From: Comamonadaceae bacterium
GTDB taxonomy: Bacteria; Pseudomonadota; Gammaproteobacteria; Burkholderiales; Burkholderiaceae_C
Direction: 5' to 3'
Assembly (NCBI GenBank): GCA_947448735.1
Contig: CANFOS010000002.1
Location: forward strand, 1-64,000
DNA: 64,000 nucleotides
Both the position numbers and the translations under genes were made by a program. The stretch's first letter is position 1. Every line of letters begins with the position of its first letter. The notes beneath the pieces are model-generated. The model searched no databases. It was given only the letters and a program-made list of their open reading frames with translations, and was not told the DNA's origin. This document shows positions 57,395 to 64,000 of the stretch, one piece after another.

Positions 57395-58363
57395 ATGAAA
57401 ACAGATGTCGCTTTGAAAGTCCTGGCGCTACTTTCCATGATGAATGTGGCCCCAGCCCACGCCGTGTGGCCTGAAGCGCCGATTCGGATCGTCGTCCCCT
57501 ATCCTGCAGGGGCGGCCGGCGATTTGGCCATACGCCAGATGTTGCCGCGGCTCCAGGCGCGTCTGGGGCAGCCCATCGTCATTGACAACAAGGCCGGGGC
57601 GGTCGGAAACATTGGCACATCGGAGGTGGTAAGGGCCAAACCCGACGGCTATACGCTGTTGCTTGGTGCAACCAATAACTTCGTCATCAATCAATACATC
57701 TATAAAACCATCGAGTTTGATCCGCTACAGGCATTGATGCCCATCACAAAACTGGTGGATGTGCCTTCTGTTTTATTTGTCAACAGCTCTGTACCGGCGG
57801 TGACATACAAGGAGTTTGCTGCTCACGCAAAAACCAATGCGGGCAAGCTCAATTTTGGCTCCCCGGGCAGCGGCACCACCCCCCACTTGTCAGGCTACGC
57901 GCTGTCGAATGCCATCGGTGCCGAAATGACCCACGTCCCCTACAAAGGCGCCCAGCCCGGGGTGACGGGCTTGCTTGGGAACGAAGTGCAGATGTTTCTT
58001 GTCGGGTATAGCGTGGCAGGCCCACAAATACCAACGGGCCGTTTGCGCGCCCTGACGGTCTTTTCTCCCACCCGTTTAAAAGCCCTTCCAGGTACGCCAA
58101 CCGCAGAAGAGGCTGGGGCACCGAACGTCGTCCTCAGCAACTGGTGGGGGATGGCCGCACCCAAAGGAACAGACCCGGCCATCATCAAACGTTTGGCCGA
58201 CGAGGTCAAAACCGTGCTCGGCGAGCCATCCATGCAGCAATATTTATCTTTGCAGGGATTCGTCGCCGGCGGCGAGTCTTCTGCCGATTTTTCGCGGCAG
58301 CTCAATCAAGAGGCCACGGTCTGGCGAGACATTGTTAAAAAATCCGGTGCTACGGTCGACTAG
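57395..58363 (+). CDS. Bug-family (TctC-like) periplasmic substrate-binding protein
   Basis: Second Bug receptor of the window (322 residues; signal peptide ending near APAHA, residue 24). Features: IRIVVPYPAGAAGDLAIRQMLPRLQARLGQPIVIDNKAGAVGNIGTSEVV, PDGYTLLLGATNNFV and PYKGAQPGVTGLLGN. The MBL enzyme and LysR neighbour suggest a small uptake-and-hydrolysis module for an ester or lactone. It differs clearly from the 15.1 kb Bug protein and is not its duplicate. Confidence 0.92.
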   Translation: MKTDVALKVLALLSMMNVAPAHAVWPEAPIRIVVPYPAGAAGDLAIRQMLPRLQARLGQPIVIDNKAGAVGNIGTSEVVRAKPDGYTLLLGATNNFVINQYIYKTIEFDPLQALMPITKLVDVPSVLFVNSSVPAVTYKEFAAHAKTNAGKLNFGSPGSGTTPHLSGYALSNAIGAEMTHVPYKGAQPGVTGLLGNEVQMFLVGYSVAGPQIPTGRLRALTVFSPTRLKALPGTPTAEEAGAPNVVLSNWWGMAAPKGTDPAIIKRLADEVKTVLGEPSMQQYLSLQGFVAGGESSADFSRQLNQEATVWRDIVKKSGATVD

Positions 58364-58409
58364 ACGGTCCAGCCAACACGAGCCCAAGCAAGATTGCCGG
58401 GCGCACCGC

Positions 58410-59831
58410 CTACAGCGAAAAGATCTTGCCTGGGTTCATGATGTTTTGCGGGTCCAGCGCCCGCTTGATGGTGCGCATCATGTTGACGGCCCCATCGCCT
58501 GCCTCGGTGATCAGGAAATCCATCTTGTGCAGACCGACACCGTGCTCGCCGGTGCAGGTGCCTTCAAGGGCCAAAGCCCGGCTGACGAGCTTGTGGTTCA
58601 GCTCTTCAGCAATGCGGCGCTCTTCAGGAATGTTCGGGTCAATCAGGTAGCCGAAGTGAAAGTTCCCATCCCCCACATGGCCGACCAGAAAGTACGGAAT
58701 GTCGGTGGCATCCACCTCGGCAATCGAGTCCAGCAGGCAGTCGGCCAGGCGTGAAATCGGCACGCAGGTGTCGGTGGAAATGGCGCGGCAACCGGGCCGC
58801 GACTGGATGGCGGCAAAGTAGGCGTTGTGCCGCGCTGTCCACAGCCGTGTGCGTTCTTCAGGTGTACTGGCCCATTCAAAAGAACCGCCGCCATGGCTCT
58901 GGCTCAGCTCTTGCACCAGCTCGGCCTGCTCTTTGACACTGGCAGGTGAACCATGAAACTCCATCAGCAGCATCGGCTCTTCACGCAGCTCAAGTTTTGA
59001 ATGCTTGTTGACCATGCGTACCGTGTTGTGGTCAATCAGTTCTACCCGGGCAATCGGAATACCCATTTGAATCACTTCAATCGTGGTGCGCACCGCTGCC
59101 TCGATGCTCGGGAAGGAGCACACCGCAGCGCTGATCGCCTCGGGCAGCGGGTACAACTTGACGGTCACTTCAGTGATCACGCCCAGCGTGCCTTCACTGC
59201 CGACCATCAAGCGCGTCAGGTCATAGCCTGCGGACGATTTTTTGGCCCGCGTACCTGTCCGAATCACGTCGCCGCTGGCCGTCACCACTTCAAGCGCCAA
59301 GACGTTTTCACGCATGGTGCCGTAGCGCACCGCATTCGTCCCGCTGGCGCGCGTGGCACTCATGCCGCCCAGCGTTGCGTCTGCGCCTGGGTCAATCGGA
59401 AAGAACAGGCCCGTGCTCTTGACTTCTTCGTTCAGTTGCTTGCGCGTCACACCGGGCTGCACTGTCACGGTCAAATCTTCGGCGTTGATATGCAGCACCT
59501 TGTTCATGCGGCTCATGTCAATGCTGATGCCGCCCTGCACGGCCAGCAAATGGCCTTCCAGTGAGGTGCCGACACCAAACGGAATCACGGGGACATTGAA
59601 CTGACCGGCCAGTCTGACGGCATCCGACACGTCCAACGTACTTTGCGCAAACACCACCGCTGATGGCGGCGGCGCTGCAAACGATGACTCGTCCCGACCA
59701 TGCTGCTCACGCACCACCATGGCGGTCGAGCAGCGATCTGCAAAGCGCGCCCTCAACGCATCAATGAAAGCGGCAGGCGTTTCGCGCTGGGCGATTTCTG
59801 GCATCAGGTGGGCAGGTAACGGTGCGTTCAT
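58410..59831 (-). CDS. FAD-linked oxidase (D-lactate/glycolate dehydrogenase type)
   Basis: Single-subunit flavoenzyme of 473 residues of the GlcD/DLD family, which oxidises a 2-hydroxy acid such as D-lactate or glycolate. The PCMH-type FAD domain has PVIPFGVGTSLEGHLLAVQGGISID, DPGADATLGGMSATRASGTNAVRYGTMRENVLALEVV, SAGYDLTRLMVGSEGTLGVITEVTVKL. The C-terminal cap has HVGDGNFHF and GEHGVGLHKMDFL, ending in NPGKI. Start ATG 59831. It is convergent with the Bug gene (46 bases) and divergent from the cobalamin adenosyltransferase gene. The cytochrome c or other acceptor is not encoded nearby. Confidence 0.92.
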   Translation of the reverse strand: MNAPLPAHLMPEIAQRETPAAFIDALRARFADRCSTAMVVREQHGRDESSFAAPPPSAVVFAQSTLDVSDAVRLAGQFNVPVIPFGVGTSLEGHLLAVQGGISIDMSRMNKVLHINAEDLTVTVQPGVTRKQLNEEVKSTGLFFPIDPGADATLGGMSATRASGTNAVRYGTMRENVLALEVVTASGDVIRTGTRAKKSSAGYDLTRLMVGSEGTLGVITEVTVKLYPLPEAISAAVCSFPSIEAAVRTTIEVIQMGIPIARVELIDHNTVRMVNKHSKLELREEPMLLMEFHGSPASVKEQAELVQELSQSHGGGSFEWASTPEERTRLWTARHNAYFAAIQSRPGCRAISTDTCVPISRLADCLLDSIAEVDATDIPYFLVGHVGDGNFHFGYLIDPNIPEERRIAEELNHKLVSRALALEGTCTGEHGVGLHKMDFLITEAGDGAVNMMRTIKRALDPQNIMNPGKIFSL

Positions 59832-59993
59832 GGGGGCTCCAGAAATAGCATTCAAAAGACGCGTGTTTTCAAGACGGTTTGTCAGAGCCAAAACCGTCCA
59901 GCCAACATTATGGAACGATTCACAAGCGGCGCAAAAGCGGTCATGGATGCGCCCTGTCAACCTGAAAACGGTCTGATAAAGTCCTGTCTGTCA

Positions 59994-60028
59994 GTTGGGG
60001 CTTCGGCCCCTTGTTTACTTCAGCCAAC
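59994..60028 (+). other. UUCG-loop hairpin in the leader of the adenosyltransferase gene
   Basis: GGGGC-TTCG-GCCCC forms a stable tetraloop hairpin followed by TTGTTT, with an outer GTTGG / CCAAC pair around it. It ends about 12 bases before the ATG. It could be an early terminator or stabilise the leader. It has none of the conserved blocks of a cobalamin riboswitch. Confidence 0.5.
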
Positions 60029-60039
60029 CCAAAGGCATT

Positions 60040-60612
60040 ATGGCTAACCGACTCACACAAATCGCCACCCGCACCGGTGACAACGGCACCACCGGACTGG
60101 GAGACAACACCCGCGTCAGCAAGGACAGTCTGCGTGTCCATGCCATGGGTGATGTGGACGAACTCAACTCCAGCATCGGCGTGTTGCTGTGCGAGGACAT
60201 GCCTGGCGACGTTCGCAACCTGCTGGTTGAGGTGCAACACCAGCTGTTTAATCTCGGGGGGGAGTTGAGTATTCCGGGTTACGAATTACTCAAACCTGAA
60301 GCCGTAGCCCAACTCGATGCGGCACTTGAGCAATACAACGCTGCCTTGCCGCGGCTGGCTGAGTTCATCTTGCCTGCGGGTTCAAGAGCCGCTTGCCTGG
60401 CCCATGTCTGTCGCACTGTGGCCCGCCGCGCTGAGCGGGCCGTGGTGGCGCTTGGTTCGGCCGAGGCGCTGAAGGATGCACCACGCCAGTATCTGAACCG
60501 CTTGAGTGATTTGCTGTTTGTGCTGTCGCGTGTTCTCAACAGGATGAATGGTGGCGATGACGTGTACTGGAAGAGCGAGCGGATGCAAAAAGCGCAAACT
60601 GAGGCTAAGTGA
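60040..60612 (+). CDS. PduO-type cob(I)alamin adenosyltransferase
   Basis: Transfers adenosyl from ATP to cob(I)alamin, making coenzyme B12. The 190-residue helical protein has the N-terminal TRTGDNGTTGLGDNTRVSKDS ATP-binding motif, VDELNSSIGV and the later CRTVARRAERAVVAL and YLNRLSDLLFVLSRVLN. It starts at ATG 60040 with an AAAGG site. No cobalamin synthesis gene is next to it, so it most likely serves salvage or an adenosylcobalamin enzyme elsewhere. Confidence 0.95.
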   Translation: MANRLTQIATRTGDNGTTGLGDNTRVSKDSLRVHAMGDVDELNSSIGVLLCEDMPGDVRNLLVEVQHQLFNLGGELSIPGYELLKPEAVAQLDAALEQYNAALPRLAEFILPAGSRAACLAHVCRTVARRAERAVVALGSAEALKDAPRQYLNRLSDLLFVLSRVLNRMNGGDDVYWKSERMQKAQTEAK

Positions 60613-60690
60613 TTTGCTATTTATTTAATAGCTGTACGCGCACGTTTTATTGGGCTGGAGGCTTAAAAAGCTATAAAAAGTAGTTTGATT
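60613..60690 (+). repeat. AT-rich dispersed repeat, family 1 (reference copy)
   Basis: GATTTGCTATTTATTTAATAGCTGTACGCGCACGTTTTATTGGGCTGGAGGCTTAAAAAGC is described here by blocks: TTTAATAGCTG, CGTTTTATTGGGCT, GGAGGCTTA. It is the clearest copy, sits directly after the adenosyltransferase stop, and fills the space to the convergent YggS gene. Confidence 0.75.
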
Positions 60691-60693
60691 TGA

Positions 60694-61398
60694 CTACCGC
60701 TGCCCAAAAATAGCCGTCCCGACGCGTACCAATGTGCTGCCTGCTGCAATGGCCGCCTCAATATCAGCCGACATACCGATCGACAAGGTGTCCATGGGAA
60801 TAAAACGTGGGTTTTGTCTGATTTTGGATTGATTTAACCCATCAAATAGGGCTCTAGCCCTTGAGTGGACTGCGCAAGCAGCTTCGAAATCAATAGCCGG
60901 CTCAGGTATGGTCATCAAACCGCGCAGCCTTAAATGAGGCAGCGCGATAACCGCCTCTGCCAGCGCCATCAGCTCATCAGGCGCAACGCCTGATTTGTTC
61001 GGCCCGCCGTCCACATTGACCTGCAGGCAGACTTGCAACGGGGCGAGATGTGCCGGACGCTGCTCGCTCAGGCGTTGCGCGATCTTCAGGCGGTCTACCG
61101 ACTGCACCCAGTCAAAATGCTCTGCCACCAGGCGTGTCTTGTTACTTTGCACGGGGCCAATGCAGTGCCACTCAAGAAGCGGGTACTGGCGCAAGGCGAC
61201 GATCTTTTCGACACCTTCGGCGATGTAGTTTTCACCAAAAGCCAATTGCCCGGCTGCGATGGCTTGCGCGACTGCGTCGTCTCCAAAAGTTTTTGAGACC
61301 GCCAGCAATCGCACCGATGCCGGGTCACGGCCTGCGGCCTTGCAGGCAGCAGATAGTCGGTCTCTTACGGTGCTCAGTCGGCTGGCAATCATGGTCAT
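60694..61398 (-). CDS. YggS-family pyridoxal phosphate homeostasis protein
   Basis: PLP-binding barrel protein (234 residues) that buffers the vitamin B6 pool and affects amino-acid metabolism. LLAVSKTFGDD holds the PLP Lys; GENYIAEGVEKI, WHCIGPVQSNKTRLV, NVDGGPNKSGV, MTIPEP and SIGMSADIEAAI...GSTLVRVGTAIFG are family marks. Residues about 166-194 (CAVHSRARALFDGLNQSKIR) are encoded by an AT-rich dispersed repeat and replace the usual helix-turn. Divergent from pilT across 53 bases, an arrangement common in betaproteobacteria. Confidence 0.95.
   Translation of the reverse strand: MTMIASRLSTVRDRLSAACKAAGRDPASVRLLAVSKTFGDDAVAQAIAAGQLAFGENYIAEGVEKIVALRQYPLLEWHCIGPVQSNKTRLVAEHFDWVQSVDRLKIAQRLSEQRPAHLAPLQVCLQVNVDGGPNKSGVAPDELMALAEAVIALPHLRLRGLMTIPEPAIDFEAACAVHSRARALFDGLNQSKIRQNPRFIPMDTLSIGMSADIEAAIAAGSTLVRVGTAIFGQR
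60815..60900 (-). repeat. AT-rich dispersed repeat (family 1) inside yggS
   Basis: On the coding strand: GGCTATTGATTTCGAAGCTGC, GGGCTAGAGCCCTATTTGATG and TTAAATCAATCC. The block order matches intergenic copies, with GGGCTAGAGCCC a perfect palindrome. It is in frame and translated. Confidence 0.65.
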
Positions 61399-61451
61399 AA
61401 TCCGACTGTAAACTGCTTTGCTCGTCGGCCATTGTTTTAAGGACTTCCGGG

Positions 61452-62495
61452 ATGGACATCACCCAACTGCTGGCCTTCAGCGTCAAGAACAAGGCATCCG
61501 ACTTGCACCTGTCCGCAGGCTTGCCGCCCATGATCCGCGTGCATGGTGATGTGCGGCGCATCAACGTCGAACCGCTCGACCACAAGCAGGTGCATGGCAT
61601 GGTCTACGACATCATGAACGACACCCAGCGCAAGAACTATGAAGAATTTTTAGAAGTTGACTTTTCGTTTGAGATTGACGGCCTCTCACGCTTTCGCGTC
61701 AACGCCTTTAACCAAAACCGCGGCGCAGGCGCCGTGTTGCGGACGATTCCTTCCAAGATTTTGTCACTCGAGCAGCTCAACGCCCCGAAGATTTTTGGTG
61801 ACCTGGCCATGAAGCCGCGCGGCATGGTGTTGGTCACCGGCCCGACCGGCTCGGGCAAGTCCACCACGCTGGCTGCCATGGTCAATTACCTCAATGAAAA
61901 CGAGTATGGCCATATCCTGACCGTTGAGGATCCGATCGAGTTTGTGCACGAGTCCAAAAAATGCTTGATCAACCAGCGCGAAGTCGGCCCGCACACCCTG
62001 AGCTTTAACGCCGCGCTGAAGTCGGCACTGCGCGAAGACCCGGACGCGATTTTGGTCGGTGAGATGCGCGACCTGGAAACCATTCGACTGGCCATGTCGG
62101 CAGCAGAAACCGGCCATCTCGTCTTCGGTACGCTACATACGTCCAGTGCAGCTAAAACGATTGACCGAATCATTGACGTGTTTCCAGCAGAAGAAAAGGA
62201 AATGATCCGCTCGATGCTGTCTGAATCGCTGCAAGCGGTGATCTCGCAAACCCTGTGCAAAACCAAAGATGGACAGGGCCGCGTGGCGGCGCACGAAATC
62301 ATGCTGGGCACCAGTGCGATTCGCAACCTGATTCGCGAAGCCAAGGTCGCGCAGATGTATTCCTCCATTCAAACGGGCAATAGCGTGGGCATGCAAACGC
62401 TGGATCAAAATCTGATGGACCTGGTCAAGCGAAACATTATTTCTGTCGGCGAGGCGCGTGGCAAAGCCAAATTTCCCGAGAACTTTCCAGGCTAA
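61452..62495 (+). CDS. pilT: Type IV pilus retraction ATPase PilT
   Basis: Hexameric cytoplasmic ATPase that powers pilus retraction and twitching. The 347 residues show an N-terminal PAS-like domain (ASDLHLSAGLPPMIRVHGDVRRI), Walker A GPTGSGKSTTLAAM, the Asp box EDPIEFVH, Walker B EMRDLET, a His box (TGHLVFGTLHTSSA) and the AIRNLIREAK segment needed for retraction. Full family length. With pilU it completes the motor side of the pilus whose pilin lies at the left edge, about 61 kb away. Confidence 0.98.
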   Translation: MDITQLLAFSVKNKASDLHLSAGLPPMIRVHGDVRRINVEPLDHKQVHGMVYDIMNDTQRKNYEEFLEVDFSFEIDGLSRFRVNAFNQNRGAGAVLRTIPSKILSLEQLNAPKIFGDLAMKPRGMVLVTGPTGSGKSTTLAAMVNYLNENEYGHILTVEDPIEFVHESKKCLINQREVGPHTLSFNAALKSALREDPDAILVGEMRDLETIRLAMSAAETGHLVFGTLHTSSAAKTIDRIIDVFPAEEKEMIRSMLSESLQAVISQTLCKTKDGQGRVAAHEIMLGTSAIRNLIREAKVAQMYSSIQTGNSVGMQTLDQNLMDLVKRNIISVGEARGKAKFPENFPG

Positions 62496-62505
62496 TGATG
62501 TTGCC

Positions 62506-62605
62506 CCCACGGTCGCTCACTGCGTATAGATCCCTGCTCCCCGAGGGAGTGCTGCGCCTGCGGCCTGGCAAAGCCTGGCCCAAAGCCTGGCCCAAAGCCC
62601 CTGCT
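62506..62605 (+). repeat. GC-rich dispersed repeat (family 2) between pilT and pilU
   Basis: GTTGCCCCCACGGTCGCTCACTGCGTATAG, CCCTGCTCCCCGAGGGAG, then GCGGCCTGGC. It is the most complete family 2 copy and ends in a tandem 12-base AAAGCCTGGCCC. It fills most of the 148-base gap and could form hairpins that weaken read-through into pilU. Confidence 0.8.
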
Positions 62606-62643
62606 TGTAAATGCGGGGCAGTTCATTGAGTTAGGAGTTTTTT

Positions 62644-63780
62644 ATGGAACGCGACCAAGCCAGTAAATTCATCAACGACTTACTCAAACTGATGCTCAGC
62701 CGCAACGGCAGTGACTTGTTCATCACAGGTGATTTCCCGCCAGCCATCAAGGTGGACGGTAAGGTGACCAAGGTCTCGCCTCAGCCCTTGAATGCGGGGC
62801 ATACGCTGGCTCTGGCACGTGCCATCATGAATGACAAGCAGGCGGCAGAATTTGAGCGCACCAAAGAATGCAACTTCGCCATCAGCCCGCCGAGCCTGGG
62901 ACGATTTCGTGTTAATGCCTTTATCCAGCAAGGCAAGGTAGGCATGGTGATGCGGGTAATCCCGGCCGTTCTGCCAACGATCGATGGTCTGGGCATGCCC
63001 CAGGTGCTCAAGGAGGTCGTGATGGCCAAACGCGGCCTGACGATTTTGGTCGGCGCGACAGGCTCGGGCAAGTCCACCACGCTGGCTGCCATGATTGATT
63101 GGCGCAACGAGCAGTCGTTCGGCCACATCATCACGATTGAAGACCCCATTGAATTCGTCCATCCCCATAAAAACTGTGTCATCACCCAGCGCGAAGTGGG
63201 CCTGGACACCGACAGCTGGGAAGCGGCACTTAAAAACACCTTGCGTCAGGCGCCTGATGTGATCCTGATGGGTGAGGTGCGCGATCGTGAAACGATGGAA
63301 CACGCGATTGCTTTTGCAGAAACCGGACACCTGTGCATGTGTACCCTGCACGCCAACAGTGCCAATCAGGCGCTCGACCGCATCATCAATTTTTTCCCGG
63401 AAGAACGCCGGGCGCAGTTGCTGATGGACCTGTCCTTGAACCTCAAGGGTATGATCTCTCAGCGTCTGATTCCCAAGCAAGACAGCAAGGGACGGGCGGC
63501 CGTGGTCGAGGTGATGCTGAACACCCCCCTGATCTCTGATCTGATCTTCAAGGGCGACGTCTCCGAAATCAAGGAGGTCATGAAGAAAAGTCGTAATCTG
63601 GGCATGCAGACTTTCGACCAGGCCCTGTTTGACGCCTTCGAAAACAACGTTATCACTTATGAAGATGCCCTGCGCAATGCCGATTCAGTGAACGATTTAC
63701 GGCTACAGATCAAGCTCAGCTCCAAGCGTGCCAAGTCGATTGATCTGGCGGCAGGTACCGAAAACTTTGCGATCGTTTAA
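62644..63780 (+). CDS. pilU: PilT-like ATPase PilU
   Basis: Accessory retraction ATPase (378 residues), a paralogue of PilT that helps PilT retract the pilus under load. It has NGSDLFITGDFPPAIKVDGKV, Walker A GATGSGKSTTLAAM, IEDPIEFVHPH, Walker B GEVRDRETMEHA and a His box (TGHLCMCTLHANSA). The C-terminal tail (VNDLRLQIKLSSKRAKSID) is longer than in PilT, as usual for PilU. The ATG has a TAGGAG site. Its stop shares the TTAA with the opposing LysR gene. Confidence 0.97.
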   Translation: MERDQASKFINDLLKLMLSRNGSDLFITGDFPPAIKVDGKVTKVSPQPLNAGHTLALARAIMNDKQAAEFERTKECNFAISPPSLGRFRVNAFIQQGKVGMVMRVIPAVLPTIDGLGMPQVLKEVVMAKRGLTILVGATGSGKSTTLAAMIDWRNEQSFGHIITIEDPIEFVHPHKNCVITQREVGLDTDSWEAALKNTLRQAPDVILMGEVRDRETMEHAIAFAETGHLCMCTLHANSANQALDRIINFFPEERRAQLLMDLSLNLKGMISQRLIPKQDSKGRAAVVEVMLNTPLISDLIFKGDVSEIKEVMKKSRNLGMQTFDQALFDAFENNVITYEDALRNADSVNDLRLQIKLSSKRAKSIDLAAGTENFAIV

Positions 63781-64000
63781 TTGCGCAACTGGTCTGTTGG
63801 GTCTGGCTTAAAGTGTGCAAAACACAATGCCAAAAAATCTACTGTCGCGCGTATCTTGGGCGCACGGTGTCGTTCTGCAAGAATCGCTGCATAGACGGGA
63901 TATTGCCCGGGTGTGCTGTAGCGCGCCAGAACGGGCACAAGCTGGCCCTGCATGACCAATTGCTCGCCCACCACATCATTGATGCGCCCAATGCCGGCGC
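63777..64000 (-). CDS. LysR-family regulator, C-terminal end (cut by window edge)
   Basis: The last 74 codons of a gene that runs in from beyond the right edge. They read AGIGRINDVVGEQ..GQLVPVLARYSTPGQYPVYAAIL and APKIRATVDFLALCFA, the usual end of a LysR effector domain. The DNA-binding half is outside the window, so nothing can be said of its targets. Stop overlaps the pilU stop by four bases. Confidence 0.8.
   Translation of the reverse strand, partial: AGIGRINDVVGEQLVMQGQLVPVLARYSTPGQYPVYAAILAERHRAPKIRATVDFLALCFAHFKPDPTDQLRN

Noticed and set aside
59832-60039. Possible cobalamin riboswitch upstream of the adenosyltransferase gene
   Set aside because: The conserved B12-box and core blocks are absent; only a simple UUCG hairpin is present.

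Overview
The window reads as a chromosomal segment of a betaproteobacterium of the order Burkholderiales, most likely family Comamonadaceae and Rhodoferax/Polaromonas-like. This placement is by recognition, not by a search. It rests on Bug-type (tripartite tricarboxylate) binding proteins, a DUF3717-DUF1289 protein, metXW, pilTU beside a YggS gene, and two kinds of short dispersed repeat that I recall from that family. Coding density is high. I see no prophage, IS element, CRISPR array, rRNA or tRNA.

Layout: 1-6.6 kb is a type IV pilus and glycosylation region: the 3' end of a pilin gene, a terminator, two consecutive PglL-type O-oligosaccharyltransferases, moaC on the opposite strand, a TfpX/TfpZ pilin accessory gene and an M48 metalloprotease. 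6.5-9.9 kb holds a small membrane protein, an unknown gene, a TerC-family gene behind a yybP-ykoY (Mn2+) riboswitch, a DUF3717-DUF1289 protein and an exported methyltransferase. 10.1-18.4 kb is one co-directional catabolic operon: acyl-CoA synthetase, enoyl-CoA hydratase, two family III CoA-transferases, a Bug binding protein, an SCP2-thiolase-like protein and an IclR regulator. Its substrate is unknown.

18.5-21.9 kb carries tkt-gap on the minus strand. 22.1-31.4 kb is a metal-related block: a porin with a Fur-box-like sequence across its start codon, a two-component pair, and a divergent CzcCBA-type RND efflux operon. 31.5-32.9 kb has a DUF4337 protein and an unknown envelope protein. 33.3-38.2 kb is a thiCOSGE operon behind a TPP riboswitch. 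38.3-40.6 kb has an LTXXQ (Spy-like) protein, a flavodoxin-fold reductase and a small exported basic protein.

40.8-44.6 kb is a four-gene tetronate (threonate/erythronate) pathway: ltnD, otnK, otnC, otnI. Next come a YbhP-like phosphodiesterase, purB and a GST. metXW lies behind a SAM-II riboswitch with an attached terminator, then ChrA, SulP, psd and an M20 peptidase. 55.4-58.4 kb is a LysR / metallo-hydrolase / Bug protein cluster, then an FAD-linked oxidase, a PduO-type cobalamin adenosyltransferase, YggS, pilT and pilU, and the 3' end of a LysR gene at the right edge.

The strongest non-coding signals are three riboswitches (yybP-ykoY, TPP, SAM-II), a Fur-box-like sequence, and two dispersed repeat families. 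Some repeat copies lie in frame inside genes (otnK, the sensor kinase, yggS, pglL2) and appear to have lengthened the proteins. I did not find a clearly new defence or mobile system. The least explained units are the 10-18 kb catabolic operon and the Fur-box porin beside the RND/two-component block.
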